From Icerya purchasi (taxonomy: Eukaryota > Arthropoda > Insecta > Hemiptera > Monophlebidae): 64,000 nt of DNA. This document shows, piece by piece, positions 37,945-49,070 of this stretch. The position numbers and the translations under genes were made by a program. Position 1 is the first letter of the stretch. Each line of letters starts with the position of its first letter. The stretch spans positions 554,178,826-554,242,825 of the forward strand of contig CM077115.1 of the NCBI GenBank assembly GCA_039619475.1, written 5' to 3'. The notes under the pieces were generated by a model. That model worked only from the letters and a program-made list of their open reading frames with translations, did not search any database and was not told the DNA's origin.

Positions 37945-38640
37945 TTTGAAAAATAGAATCAACTTTGCATCAACACAAGTTTAAAACGGATTCAATGGAG
38001 CGAGGACACATGTTAGACAGGTGTTATGGCAACGATACTCCATTGAAAACAAACGTTTATGTGCGGCACGAACGTTTTCGAAGTGATCGTGTGAGTCCGT
38101 CGAGGATGACGAACGCGGTGTGGCGGTCGGCCGTCGACATTGAAAACCAAGGAGGAAAACATCGATAAAATTACAAACAAATATAGGCCGAAAACCGCAA
38201 ATCGACCATCAGAGAGTTGCCAGAGGACTTGGAATATCGCGAGATTACGGATCCGTTAAAGGCATTTTGATTAATGATAACTCGATGAGACGTATTATCA
38301 AAGCTGGCGCCGAAAGATTCGAATTTCTTACAAAAAAGGGACAACATCGTTTTTCGTGATAACAGAACGAATACCATTTAACAGTCACCAAAATATAATT
38401 TAGCTCCTTGCAACTTCTACCTGTTTTCGGTCAACTCGAGGAACCGCTCCTCCGAATGGATTCAACAGAGCCGAGAGGAGATAATAGAAAAGTCGAACTC
38501 CGATGGCCACACCAAAAAAAACAAAAAAACCGAGTGTACTAAATGTTTTGAGAATTGGATCAACTGCTGTGTTGCAGTCACTGGAGAGTACTTTGAAGAG
38601 GACGAAATTAGTTTTCGATGAACAAATTTGTATATTTCGG
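37945..38640 (+). pseudogene. Mariner transposase relic lacking the catalytic core
   Basis: Fragments in shifting frames follow the order of a mariner transposase: LKNRINFAS (N-terminal HTH start), MERGHMLDRCYGNDTPLKTN with VYVRHERFRSD, CESVEDDER, then STIRELPEDL changing frame to GISRDYGSVKGILINDNSMR, APKDSNFLQKRDNI (the position of the WVPHEL motif), LAPCNFYLFS (the PDLAP-x-DFFLF motif) and CFENWINCCVAVTGEYFEED at the C-terminus. Between the WVPHEL-like and LAP motifs about 150 residues are missing, including the GDESW and HDNAPAH aspartates. The third catalytic Asp is Asn in LAPCNFY. Multiple frameshifts are present. It represents a lineage different from the near-intact mariner at 52.8 kb and must be an old copy. 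Confidence 0.85.
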
Positions 38641-38791
38641 ATTTTTCTGAAACGGAAAAAATGGCTAAAACAATAAATTGTCAGACCATCTAATCTGAAA
38701 TTCAAGAATAATTTTCGCCAAGAAATAATTATTTAACAATTGTCCATGATAGTGATGATGATGATGTTGCTGGTGTAGTGAGATATTCTGT

Positions 38792-38905
38792 AACGGTTTT
38801 GTATTATTTAACAAAACCTGCTACACGCTTTTACATTATTTAGAAGTCAAATGTGACGTTTTCGAATTATTCAGAAATCATATAACACGTTTTGTTACGG
38901 AAGTG
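38792..38905. repeat. Degenerate ~31-bp tandem repeat, 3-4 copies
   Basis: Successive units start ACGGTTTTGTATTATTTAAC, ACGCTTTTACATTATTTAGA and ACGTTTTCGAATTATTCAGA, followed by a partial ACGTTTTGTTACGG. It lies about 150 bases beyond the mariner relic. Confidence 0.7.
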
Positions 38906-39174
38906 TAACAGAAATTGCCAGGCAAACTGTACGTTAAATTTATCAATTCCAAATTTGTTTTTTTTAATCGCGGTGAAAAACAAATTATTTTGCGAAGATT
39001 AATTTTAATTTTCGCAAAATAAATTTTGCTCTTGTATAAAAATTATATAGATATATCATCATCGTCAAAGGGTTCACAAGGCACCCTCATGAAAAATTCG
39101 GAAGGACACATATAAATGATGTCATTTTTACATCGGCGGTAGGGTAATATTAAAAGTCGTGTAATGCATGTAAT

Positions 39175-39840
39175 CAGTGGCGGTTCCACGGGGGGGGGGA
39201 TAGGGGACATTTCCCCTTCAAAAGAACTAATTTGTCACAACAGAGAAACTTAATTTATGCTATAAAAGATTTGTACGAGTTTTAATAATTAATATTTAAT
39301 ACTATTTTCTAGTAAAACTATTAATGTTCCTTTTTTATTCTATTTTAAACGTAATTATCATCGATCTTTTGCCATTTTTATTTATTTTTAATTTAAATTT
39401 TGTAATTTTAATTAAAAATAGGGTTCAGTGAGAAATATATATATATATATTTAAACTTGCTGACAAGCAAAGAATTCGGATTACTAACAAAAATAAAAAA
39501 TAAAAAGTAAAGTGTCTAATAAAAAAATACTATCTTTCTTACTATTTCTAAACTATTATATTTTAGCTAGAATTTTATAATTTCGTTTTATTTTTTTCAT
39601 ACCTAAAAAATAAAAAATGAAATTTAAATTAAAAGTTGCGATAATTATGTATTTTTAAAACATTTTTAAATTCCTATAAAGGTGGTCGCTATTTGATTTT
39701 CTTTACGAAACAAGGGGGGTATTTCTCAGATCTACTGCCTGCCGCAGAAGATTTTACATAATTATATAATCCCCCCCCCCTAAAATTTCCTTCTTATAAT
39801 CCTCCCCTAAATGTCCTTTTGGATCCAGCTCTAATGTGAT
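39175..39840. mobile_element. Candidate non-autonomous DNA element with GGATCCA/G-run ends
   Basis: One end reads CAGTGGCGGTTCCACGG plus a G run and GGGGACATTTCCCC; the other, read inward on the minus strand, is AGCTGGATCCAAAAGGACAT with AGGGGAGG. The inner 200 bases (39640-39840, minus) closely match the sequence starting at 63787 on the plus strand. The CAGTGGCGG start resembles common hAT-type ends, but the two ends agree only loosely and I found no target-site duplication. The intervening sequence is AT-rich and non-coding. Confidence 0.5.
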
Positions 39841-40002
39841 AAGTAATAAAAGTTTTAATGAAAAAGTTTCGGGCGAGCTATTAAGGGAAATTAAAAATTT
39901 GCCCTTGCAAACCGTTAAATTAAAAAATGTCTAATCAATTCAAATTGACGTATTCACAAAAATATTCTAAACTGTCATCTGGAAGTCCAGGGGTGTGAAG
40001 CA

Positions 40003-40500
40003 TTGAATTATATATATATATATATATATATTAATTACAACATAATTCTTAGGCTACTCCCCATTCGAAAAAATGTCCCAAAAAATTTCTCAATTTTATG
40101 TAACGCAAAATGTCCCAAAAAATGTCCCAATTCTTTGTAACGTTTGTTATATTTTATAAGATTTTTGTTAATGTTATTTTAAAAAATGTCACAATTTTAT
40201 GTAATGAAATATGTAACTAAAAAATATCTTAATTTTATATAATGAAAGTTAAATTATAGTATAGGATTTTTGTGGTTATGTTATTTTTTTTTGTGTTGAT
40301 GCCAGTAAGAATTACATTGTAAATTTTGATCATTTTATACAAAGTATAGAAGAGAAAGAGACAGAAATGAAAACAAGAGGGGCCAAAGGGCACAGCCCCT
40401 TGCGAGTCCAAAACGGCCGAGTTTATATATATATACATATACATATATATATATATATATTATATATATATTATATATATATTATATATATTATATCTAT
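40003..40500 (+). repeat. (TA)n-anchored hairpin-ended repeat, copy D
   Basis: (TA)n at about 40011-40031 leads into TTAATTACAACATAATTCTT. The body has three to four AATGTCCCAATTTTATGTAACG-like subrepeats, GATGCCAGTAAGAATTACAT, and the terminal AAGGGCACAGCCCCTTG at about 40385-40402, followed by ACGGCCGAGTTT and another long (TA)n/(TATTA)n tract to 40497. This copy shows best that both ends abut TA dinucleotides. Confidence 0.85.
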
Positions 40501-43190
40501 GTACGGGTATAAAAATGTTTAGAAAAATTATTAAGCATTACTTACGATTAATGAAATAATTATAAGAAAAGTACGCGTATAAAATATATTTCATTTCAAG
40601 AGACACAACGTTCGGTGAAATAAATAAAAAATTTAGTGTTATTCTTGTTACGAATTCTTGACACAGTGAGCGAGGAACTCACGACGGAAAAATATCCGCG
40701 CCTCAAATATATACAACTAAATTTGGATATTTTTGAAACGTAAAACGACACTTCTCTTGACTTCTCTGCCTTCTCTTTTCACTAGAATTACCGATCTAGT
40801 ACCTTGTGTTTAACAATATAAAACCGATCGAATATTTAACATAGCGTACGTATTTTAAAGATCTTCGTTTGTTTCTGAAAGGCTCGCTGAAAGAGAAATA
40901 TGGTATTTAATCAGTTCGTATTATAGGAAGTTTAAAAAAAATTTGAACTAGAACGATTCAAACGGTCATCACACGGGATTATATCTGAATGAACCGGGTT
41001 ATATTCTGTAAAAGAGTTATATACTTGGAACCCCCCTGCATGCTTTAGACGATTCCGTTACTATTTTTTACATTACCGGCGCAAAATTTATCCAATAATA
41101 CTACATATATAAATATCCCACGGCGAGGCCAGCGGATGAAAAGGAAAAATGAATAAAAAGTAAAATATAACATCAAGTAAATTTATAAGATGATAAAAAT
41201 TACGAACTACTAACCTGATCTTTATTATTTCTGTTCCATAGAACTGACATATCTTGCGTAACAGATTTTAATAGTCTGTGCATAAATTCGATAGGAACTG
41301 AAAGCGGCGAGCAACAGGTAAGCATAATTTTAACGTTTGAAACAACAGTTCTTCTTTAAAGGACTAGAAAGTACACGCTACTTCGACCGCGTTTGTTCGG
41401 TTAAACAATTGTCAGTAGCTTCACACTGTGAGTGTATCTTGAAAATTGCTAATTTCTTTCTACCTCGCTACCGATGGAGGTTGGAAGGAGTTTTTCATTT
41501 ATGTATCAGCAATTCCTCGGAAGGTGGTGTACCTCTGAATGTTTTCAGAGAGAGGATATGTTGTGCGATGACACATACGTACTGCTGAGTCGCTTCCGAA
41601 AACGAATAGCCTAAATGACGACTGATCGAACGGAACAATATTCAGACATTCAAATATTCAAACTTCCTTCACGGAGGCTTAAGAGCTAATTCGCAGGAAT
41701 TCGTTCACGAGACTGTCCTTGAATGGCTGATCAACCGTAAACAGATAGCGAAGGAATTTATTTTGACGAAAAACTCTGTTATCGTTATTATTATTTCGTT
41801 CGCTTATTATTAGGAACTCTATAGGCGCACAGGACCAGCAGGCAGCACAGCGTTGTTTCGACCGATTCCCTCGAAATCCGTTCTAACATTACACTCTACA
41901 AGAGACAATTTAATACGTCTCTGGAATGGAAGAATTCAAATTGTTACTTCGATCGAATTTGCGAAACTATATTTATAATCAGCGGCAGAGCTAGAAGCGG
42001 CTAAAAAACAAATCCCAACCTTTTAACATAGACAATGTCTTTGTTTTTTTTTGTTTTTTTTAATAAGTGTGTTTAAACATCGCAATCCTAATCATTTTTA
42101 CGCGTTTTAATTTTTTTAATGTTTTCTTTCTAATCTTTAAAAATCTTGTGAAACCACAAAATTCTTTTAATTCAAAAACTCGCAGAATCTCAATGAAATA
42201 AACAAAGAGATGCGTCGTTTGTTCTCGAATCATTTTCGAAAAGTCCGATCACACGGGGTTCCGTAATAGTGCTAACATAATACATAAACTGAAAGCGGAC
42301 TGTTTACTTTCTCAATATTTTTCGGCTTGGGACTTATTAAAATCATTTTTTTTTTTTTTTTTTTTTTTTTGGGCGTCGGAAATTCAACCCATCGACAGTT
42401 AAAATTAATTGTACTCTCGTAGTATGAAAAATTCAAAAAAATAAAAATTCAATAACAACCAACTAAAATATAGCTTAGCTTAGAACGTTTTTTTTTTTTA
42501 TATTTTTATTTATTTTTTTTTTATTTTTCATTGTACCGACAGCAGCCTGCCATAAACAATGGTGAGATAAGAATAGAAGGAAAGGGAGGAGGAGATTAGG
42601 GAAAAGTAGAATGAATTAGAACGTGTTATTGCGAATATTTCGACACCACACACAAATAATATTATAAGAATTATAACAAAGGTGTTCGTTTTGTTTGACT
42701 AATAATGGGGGATATTCGCTGAAACACCGTATCTCTAAACTTAATAAACACTGATTTTTTTTAATGGTATATTAATATTTTTTAGTTATATATAACTTCC
42801 CCTCCTCGCCCGATTTTTCGTACCGACTTAATTTATTCACGTGATTACTAGTGACAAATCTTTTTTTGGGCGTTATATAAATTCGAAATGAATACGTCAC
42901 CCCATTTACGCTTTTACACTGCTGATGGCAGAAGTCAACATGTTGTTCGGCACGACATAAACAATTATGACGAAGAAACAGCAGATTTCGAAATTCAAGT
43001 GTCAAATTTAAAGTCGAGTAGTTTTTTTTTTCTTCTTCTTTTTTTTTTTTTTTTGCTTTTTAACCGCTTCTAAACTCGATATTGTTTTTTCATTACTTCA
43101 CTTTATTCTTTTACGCAATTCAATTTTAAAGGGCGAAAAATTGTTAAAACTGTAAAATGTCGATAAACTATATACATAATTAGAAACTAC

Positions 43191-43230
<40 letters not shown>

Positions 43231-44113
43231 GAATAAAGAGCTACCTAATAACAAAATCAAGAAAAAAATGAAAATATTAAAAATACATATGATAACGATT
43301 TAAGTTGTGTAAAAAAAAAAAAAAAAAAGTAATATAAATAAAATAATTAACGGAATAGAGTTATAATGAAAATGAGAAAATAAAACAAGCGAAAAATAAC
43401 CGAATACGATGGAGAATATACAGTGTAAAAATATATATAAACAATTAATTAGTAATGTATAAAATAGCAAAAAATAAATAAAATAACAAAATAGTTATTA
43501 TGTTAGAAAAAAGAAAATTTTTTAAAATAGCGATTTCGAGACACGACAATCCTCTTTCGCGTTTGACTGTGGCTATATTATCTATGAACTGAAACGCCGT
43601 ACATCAATTATTCCGAAAAATCGGTTGTAATTGATATTACAGGCACCGAGATATCTGTCAGACTGTAATATTTTAAATATTTTAAATACACTATTATTAT
43701 TTCACTTTTTTTTTTCTTCGAATATTTATTGAAAAATACACAATTTAAATAAAATTTCACGAAAAAGGTTTATTGAAATCGTTAGCTTTTTCAACGAGCA
43801 ATGTTAAATGTTAGCGCATAAACACGCGGATATTTTTAATTCGTTTTATTTGCGATTTTAAGTATGTCAAAGCAATGCCGTAAAATTGAAAACAACGTAA
43901 AATTTATATCGCCGTATATTATAAAAAATCAAAATATAGCGAATACCCGTATCTATAGGTAATTACAGAAAACTGTTCCTTTTTTTAAATAAATTCCTGC
44001 TCATATTAATAATACAATAATGACGGTTAAAATTAAAAATTCTCTGAGATTAAGTGTGAACATAAATATATACGATTAATTAAGATGATATAGTCAAACA
44101 AAATTATAATAAA
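40501..44113. other. AT-rich sequence without recognisable gene
   Basis: This includes T25 at 42346-42370, another T-rich block near 42.49 kb, (TA)n at about 43196-43226 and many A/T runs. The open frames near 41.3-41.6 and 42.8-43.1 kb match no family known to me. Confidence 0.5.
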
Positions 44114-44335
44114 CAAATTTAAAAATAGAAAGCTTACTTACAAATGTGGCCGGGTAGTATAATCCATCATCAGCTAAGAACACAACTCACTATGTGTGAT
44201 CAAAAACAAGTTCTAAATCATACTGAGGTCAAATAGGAAATAAAACGGTTTATTTAGTATAAATCAACAATTTAAAGTCGGATATAAGTTGTGTTCTTAG
44301 CTTCTAAGTAAGCCTTTATTTTATTCTTAAATTTG
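44114..44335. repeat. Imperfect long hairpin
   Basis: A perfect 16-bp pair AGCTAAGAACACAACT (44172-44187) and its complement (44287-44302) forms the inner stem, with outer pairing GCTTACTTA/TAAGTAAGC and CAAATTT/AAATTTG. The loop is about 100 bases. A left-arm insertion of about 28 bases (around ATGTGGCCGGGTAGTATAAT) is unpaired. It may be a decayed MITE; a structured RNA is possible but unsupported. Confidence 0.6.
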
Positions 44336-45304
44336 ATTGTTATTATTCTATTTGTTATAAATTACTGTATTTTATAATTAACAGACAGGATATTGAAAGA
44401 TTCTTTATTAATTAAGATGAGTTTATATGGAAATATACGTAATTTGCTGACTTCTTTACGCAGGAATAGAGTTGGACATTATGACGACGTTGTTGGTAAA
44501 TGTTCCGAATTATTATTTTCATTAGGTTTAATCGTAAATAGACGAAATACGCTTTTCAATTAATTCCTTTCTTTCTATATTTTTTTTTTCTATGTACGCG
44601 TGTTTATAAATTTTCGGAAGTTTATTATCGGAATTTCATAAAAAAGTAAAATTACCAAAAAAGTTTAATCTCGTGAGAAACGGCGCATAAATGTATCCGA
44701 GCATTCTGTTGTTTTCTCGCACGACTAAATTCAGGAGGGAATAATTAAAACCATTTCACGCTATTCGCCAAAGTTCACGCCAGTAAATACCTGTCGAGGA
44801 AAAATAAATAAAAAAAAAAAAACCTGTTGCAGAAAAGGAAGGTTTCCATCATTCTCTTCATCATCCGAATTTACCTTCTCACCTAATTGCCGACCTCCGT
44901 TATAGTAAAAAAAAATCCCATCAAGCCAAAAAAAGCAACAAAATTTCTCGGTTCACTTTGGAAGGAAAATTATTTGAATGATGTATAAAATAAAGGCTAA
45001 TAACATTTAATGTAATATATACATACATACATACATACATATAACATATATATATATATATATGCATACATACATAAATTGAGCATTTTTTAATGCATTT
45101 CGCAATGATGACCATTTTGCATCGAGTTTTTTGTTTTCTAATAAAAATAAAAATGGAACAACAAGATACCAAAATAATGCCGGGCAAAGCAGCGCCTAGC
45201 TTTAAAAAATTGCCATACGAATGTTTCGCATAAAAACGGAAATTAAAATTACTTTTTAACGAGCTTTATTATCATCGTCATTATTAATATTTTGTCGTTA
45301 CAGC

Positions 45305-45350
<46 letters not shown>

Positions 45351-46975
45351 TTTGGACTCGCTAAGTGTAAACAAAATGATAACTTTTTGAACTTGGAATG
45401 TGCGCAAAGCGATTCGAACCGATTTTTTCTTCAATCGAATATCGCTGCCTAATAGGCTATAGGCTATTTCATTTCATTTACAAGCGATCGTATGTGCATT
45501 GGAGTACTTGATATAACAATTTTAGGGTAGATTCGGTTTTAGAATTTTTGAATTTTTATTTTTTTCCGCTAAATTTCCAAATCTGTTTAATTGTTCGTTT
45601 TATCATTTTGTTCCAGTAATATTCAGATTAATTCATGAATTAAGCCTTCTACTGTGAGTTTTATCGTCACCTGAATCAGAAAATTCCGGTTAGTAGCACA
45701 CGAAGAAGCTAGTCATCAATGAAACCTAACTGAGTATGCGTACTACCGGATAGCGTGTTGTTCCAACTGTGTATCTTTCATTTACCTCTCGGCAATAGCT
45801 GTTACGCACCTGGAGCATGCATATCTAACATGCCCCGAACGGACGTCAGAAAAAAAGTGACACAGCTAAAACTTGAGGCGTGATATAAATTCACCGGTTA
45901 ATTACGATTCCTCGATTTACCTTTGAAAAGACTTTCGTACGTGAGAATTTTAAATATGGACCTATGGAAAATCCAGACTTAAGAGGCTGCACAAAAATAA
46001 ATCCAATGAGAACATAATAGAACCCGGGCAAAAAGGTTTTTTACGAACACTAGTACTCAAGAACCGACCGTGTCTATACTTAAAATAGCGCCCTTCGCTA
46101 AAGAGAAACACCGGACGCGATTCATTTCGAAAATAAGAAATTAGTCGGGATTACCGATGATGTCAACCGTAAACCTCGGGATGTAACTTAATAATAATAT
46201 TTATTATAATTTAGATGTCCCCTAAATTAGGCCATTACACGGGACGGTCTCATTTTTAATGTCATCTGCTATCGTTTATATTTTAAGAAAATAAAAAAAA
46301 AAATTCAAAACTTTCTCAAGACTCGTATCAAACGATTGTCGAATTTTTACGAATATCTCGGGAGAGCATAATATTTATAACCGATAAGCACATCGATAAA
46401 CTGTCTGTGGCCGGTGAAAATACGGAAAACGAGCAGAAAAATTTCAAAAATGTCATAACAAAAATCCAAGAAACTAGGAAGCGTTAAAAACAACGAAAAA
46501 TCATAGACAAAACTAAAAACATTTTAGGATGAAATATAAAATAAGATATAAATCTTTAGAGTATTTGAACCGGGGGAGAAAAAAAAAGAAACAAAACATC
46601 ATAAGCACATTAGTATGATCATCGAAGGACGGTATTCTCTGAGAGAAGACGATGTTAGCACATATTTCAATGTTTATTCTTAAGATTCGCGTTTTTGGTT
46701 CTCTTTCGTCCAATCAGCTGTATCGGAATTTTAACGGTCCAGCCTCTGCATTCCAGTTTTCATTGTTCGCATTGACAAATACCAAACATCGTGCGAGATG
46801 ATAACGATATATAAATTACGTATCATTCAAAAATAAGAAAAGCGCACGAAATGAAAAAGAAAACGTTATTTATTTTTAGTCGCCATTCGCGATAAATCGG
46901 GTATGTAGAGGTGTTTTAAGAGTTGGGCAGAAGCTAAAAGAGGAATAAGAAAAAGCGCCAAACCAACTACTCTAC
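44336..46975. other. AT-rich sequence, one tRNA-like Pol III box region
   Basis: No protein gene is seen. An (ATT)n microsatellite spans 45305-45348, and TACA/TA repeats lie at about 45.02-45.06 kb. On the minus strand around 45405-45465, TAGCCTATTAGGCAGCG and, about 27 bases on, GGTTCGAATCG resemble tRNA A and B boxes. No clean cloverleaf could be drawn, so a tRNA pseudogene or SINE head is more likely than a tRNA. Confidence 0.4.
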
Positions 46976-47105
46976 CGTGATGTGGTTGATTAGTTAATTG
47001 TATACCATTCGGGTAGAACTGGATTCGAATCCTGCTACATTGTAACTTTTAAAAAGTTCACATGCGCTGGGTTCATGTCACTGTAGTTGGGGGAAAAAAA
47101 AGAAA
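46976..47105 (+). repeat. SINE-like unit 1 (tRNA-like head)
   Basis: TGTGGTTGATTAGTTAATTG (A-box-like) precedes GGATTCGAATCC (B-box-like) by about 25 bases. A tail containing CATGCGCTGGGTTC and TGTAGTTGGGGG ends in A-rich sequence. The organisation parallels the unit 320 bases downstream. It cannot fold as a normal tRNA. Confidence 0.35.
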
Positions 47106-47297
47106 ATTTAGTCATTTTACAATGATAATTAACTAATTCAGTTTCAGAAGTTGGAATTGAATTTTATCTATTTTTCCAGAGCAAATTCCGTCGAATTTTC
47201 AATACATTTTCAATGAATTTTCCATATTTCCATCGCGTAGTTTTTTTTTTCTTTGTACCAGAACGAGACACTACAATCAACCACAAACATGGTAACT

Positions 47298-47457
47298 GGG
47301 GCTCGTCGCGTAGTTAGTTAAGTGGTGTTCCGACCGGAAAGAACCTAGTTTGATTCCCGATTCTATAAATTAAGAATGTAGACAAATGCCTCCTCGTACG
47401 CGCTACGTTAAAGTCTACAGTTGACGAGCTAAAATTAAATAAAAAAAAAAAAAAAAA
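47298..47457 (+). repeat. SINE-like unit 2 (tRNA-like head, poly(A) tail)
   Basis: GTCGCGTAGTTAGTTAAGTG (A-box-like) and AGTTTGATTCCC (B-box-like) are followed by ACGCGCTACGTTAAAGTCTA, ACAGTTGACGAGCT and a tail of about 17 A's. Head, spacer and A-tail are the layout of a tRNA-derived SINE. Its relation to unit 1 rests on the GCGCT...GTTG spacer similarity. Confidence 0.4.
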
Positions 47458-48571
47458 GTATTTATTTTATTGAATAAATAAATAAATAAATAATAACAGT
47501 ATTGTGTATTAAACTGTGTGTTATATTTATTTCAAAAATTTGTTGAATAATACAACCGTTGCTATTTCCGACAAGGAACGTATTAAATTTAAAAATGATT
47601 TCGATACTGTACTTTTAAAACAAAAAAATCTACGTTTCCGATAGAAACTATTTCTTTTCACGCAAGTGGATCCGTAACACGCAATTTATAGTCGACCGTA
47701 TTTGGACATGGCTTAACTTTTCCAAAATGAAATGATCGTTTAATCGGACGACGAGTTCAGATCTTTGAAAAAATAATTACGTTTAATTCACCACGAGATT
47801 AGGTAAAATGTTTAAGTTTACCTTCTTTTTCCTTTGGGGTTGCTTTTAAGCCTTTCTGCTCGTCGCCGACGACCTTTATATTTCGCTCCGTCCTCTTAAC
47901 TATCCTCACTCATCGTATATATCATCTTCTGAGGCCAAGCTTACTTTGTCTTCTAAACCTTTCTTCAGCTTTCCACGCAACACCTAGGAGAGTTCTCAGT
48001 ATTGTGAATAAAGTAACGAAAAGTAATCATTAATGTATTCAAATGATGCGAGAGAGGACTCTCGCGGAGAGTAAGGCACCGGGAACGAATTTAAGCATTT
48101 CTCACAATGTACGAAGAGCGTACCACTCTTCTTAAGAGGAATTCTGAAAAATCGGAAAAGAGATTATTGCGGGCCAGTTTGTTTCTTCATTCGATTTTCG
48201 GCTTTACACTTTCGCCCAAATCTCTTCTTTCTAGTAAACCAAAACGTTCGATTTCACGTATTGCGAATGTGTAGCTAGCGACTTTCAGGAACGAAACAGC
48301 CATCGAAATACTCTACCAGAGAGCGGTGGTCTCGAACACAGGAGCTGATACGACACTTTTCCTACAAAAGGATTTATTCGAATCTACAGGTGTATATTAA
48401 AACTGCTGAAACTGAATACTTCAAGATGACGACGTGAAAGGTTAAAAAAGAATAGACCAGTCAAATAGGCGATAATAATAATAATATCGAGGGAAAATCT
48501 TATCTTCACGTATTAAGCTAAGAAAATATTTTCTCTCCAGTAAACGTTGTATACAAATTGCCCGCGGCGCT
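47458..48571. other. Non-coding stretch without recognisable gene
   Basis: A short (AAAT)n/(ATAA)n run lies at about 47.47-47.49 kb. No gene or clear repeat is otherwise seen. Confidence 0.5.
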
Positions 48572-49070
48572 ATGTCCAGACTGAATAGGATATGGAAAGA
48601 TGGTTTTTCTGTAACAAAAAATACAAAAATGACGTCGGTTAACACACTGACTTTCAGCAGAAACTTGGACACTGAAAAAGGCAACCATAAAACGAATAGA
48701 GATGGTTTTCAGATGTGGTGTTGGCGAAGGGTTCTTAAAATATGCTGGACGGCAAAACTCTGTAATAGAAGAAATCGGGGCTGTACAACGAGTATCCAGT
48801 GTTGTGTACTCACCGGTAAGATGAAATTTTTTGGACATCTTATGCGCAGAGAAAATGGAATGGAGCGCTGGCTGATACAGGCGAAAATGGAAGGCAAGAG
48901 ATTCCACCAGTGCGATGGACCAATGCGATATAGGATACAACGGGTCTGAGCTTACAGATGTCCTGCCTCAAAGCAGAGAATCGCGAGCAATGGCGAAAAA
49001 TAATTAAATCAGCGTCGCCATGATCACGACACCCCTCTGGGGTTTTCGACCAAAAGAAGAAGAGACCTGA
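48572..49070 (+). pseudogene. Second RTE-like reverse transcriptase C-terminal relic
   Basis: The readable frame contains FQMWCWRRVLKICWTAK, then KMKFFGHLMRRENGMERWLI, QAKMEGKR, a stop, and in another frame SLQMSCLKAENREQWRKIIK before GVFDQKKK. The order E/QMWCWRR-x-L-x-I-x-WT, FGHLMRR-E, GK-EGKR and REQWRKII is the known C-terminus of RTE/BovB-like endonuclease-reverse transcriptases. It corresponds to the same region as the relic at 16.1-16.7 kb, but on the opposite strand and from another subfamily (CWRR and LMRRE here, HRK and IIRG there). No catalytic domain remains. Confidence 0.75.

Noticed and set aside
45405..45465. Possible tRNA gene on the minus strand
   Set aside because: The boxes are tRNA-like but no complete acceptor, anticodon and T stems could be paired by eye; a SINE or tRNA relic is more likely.
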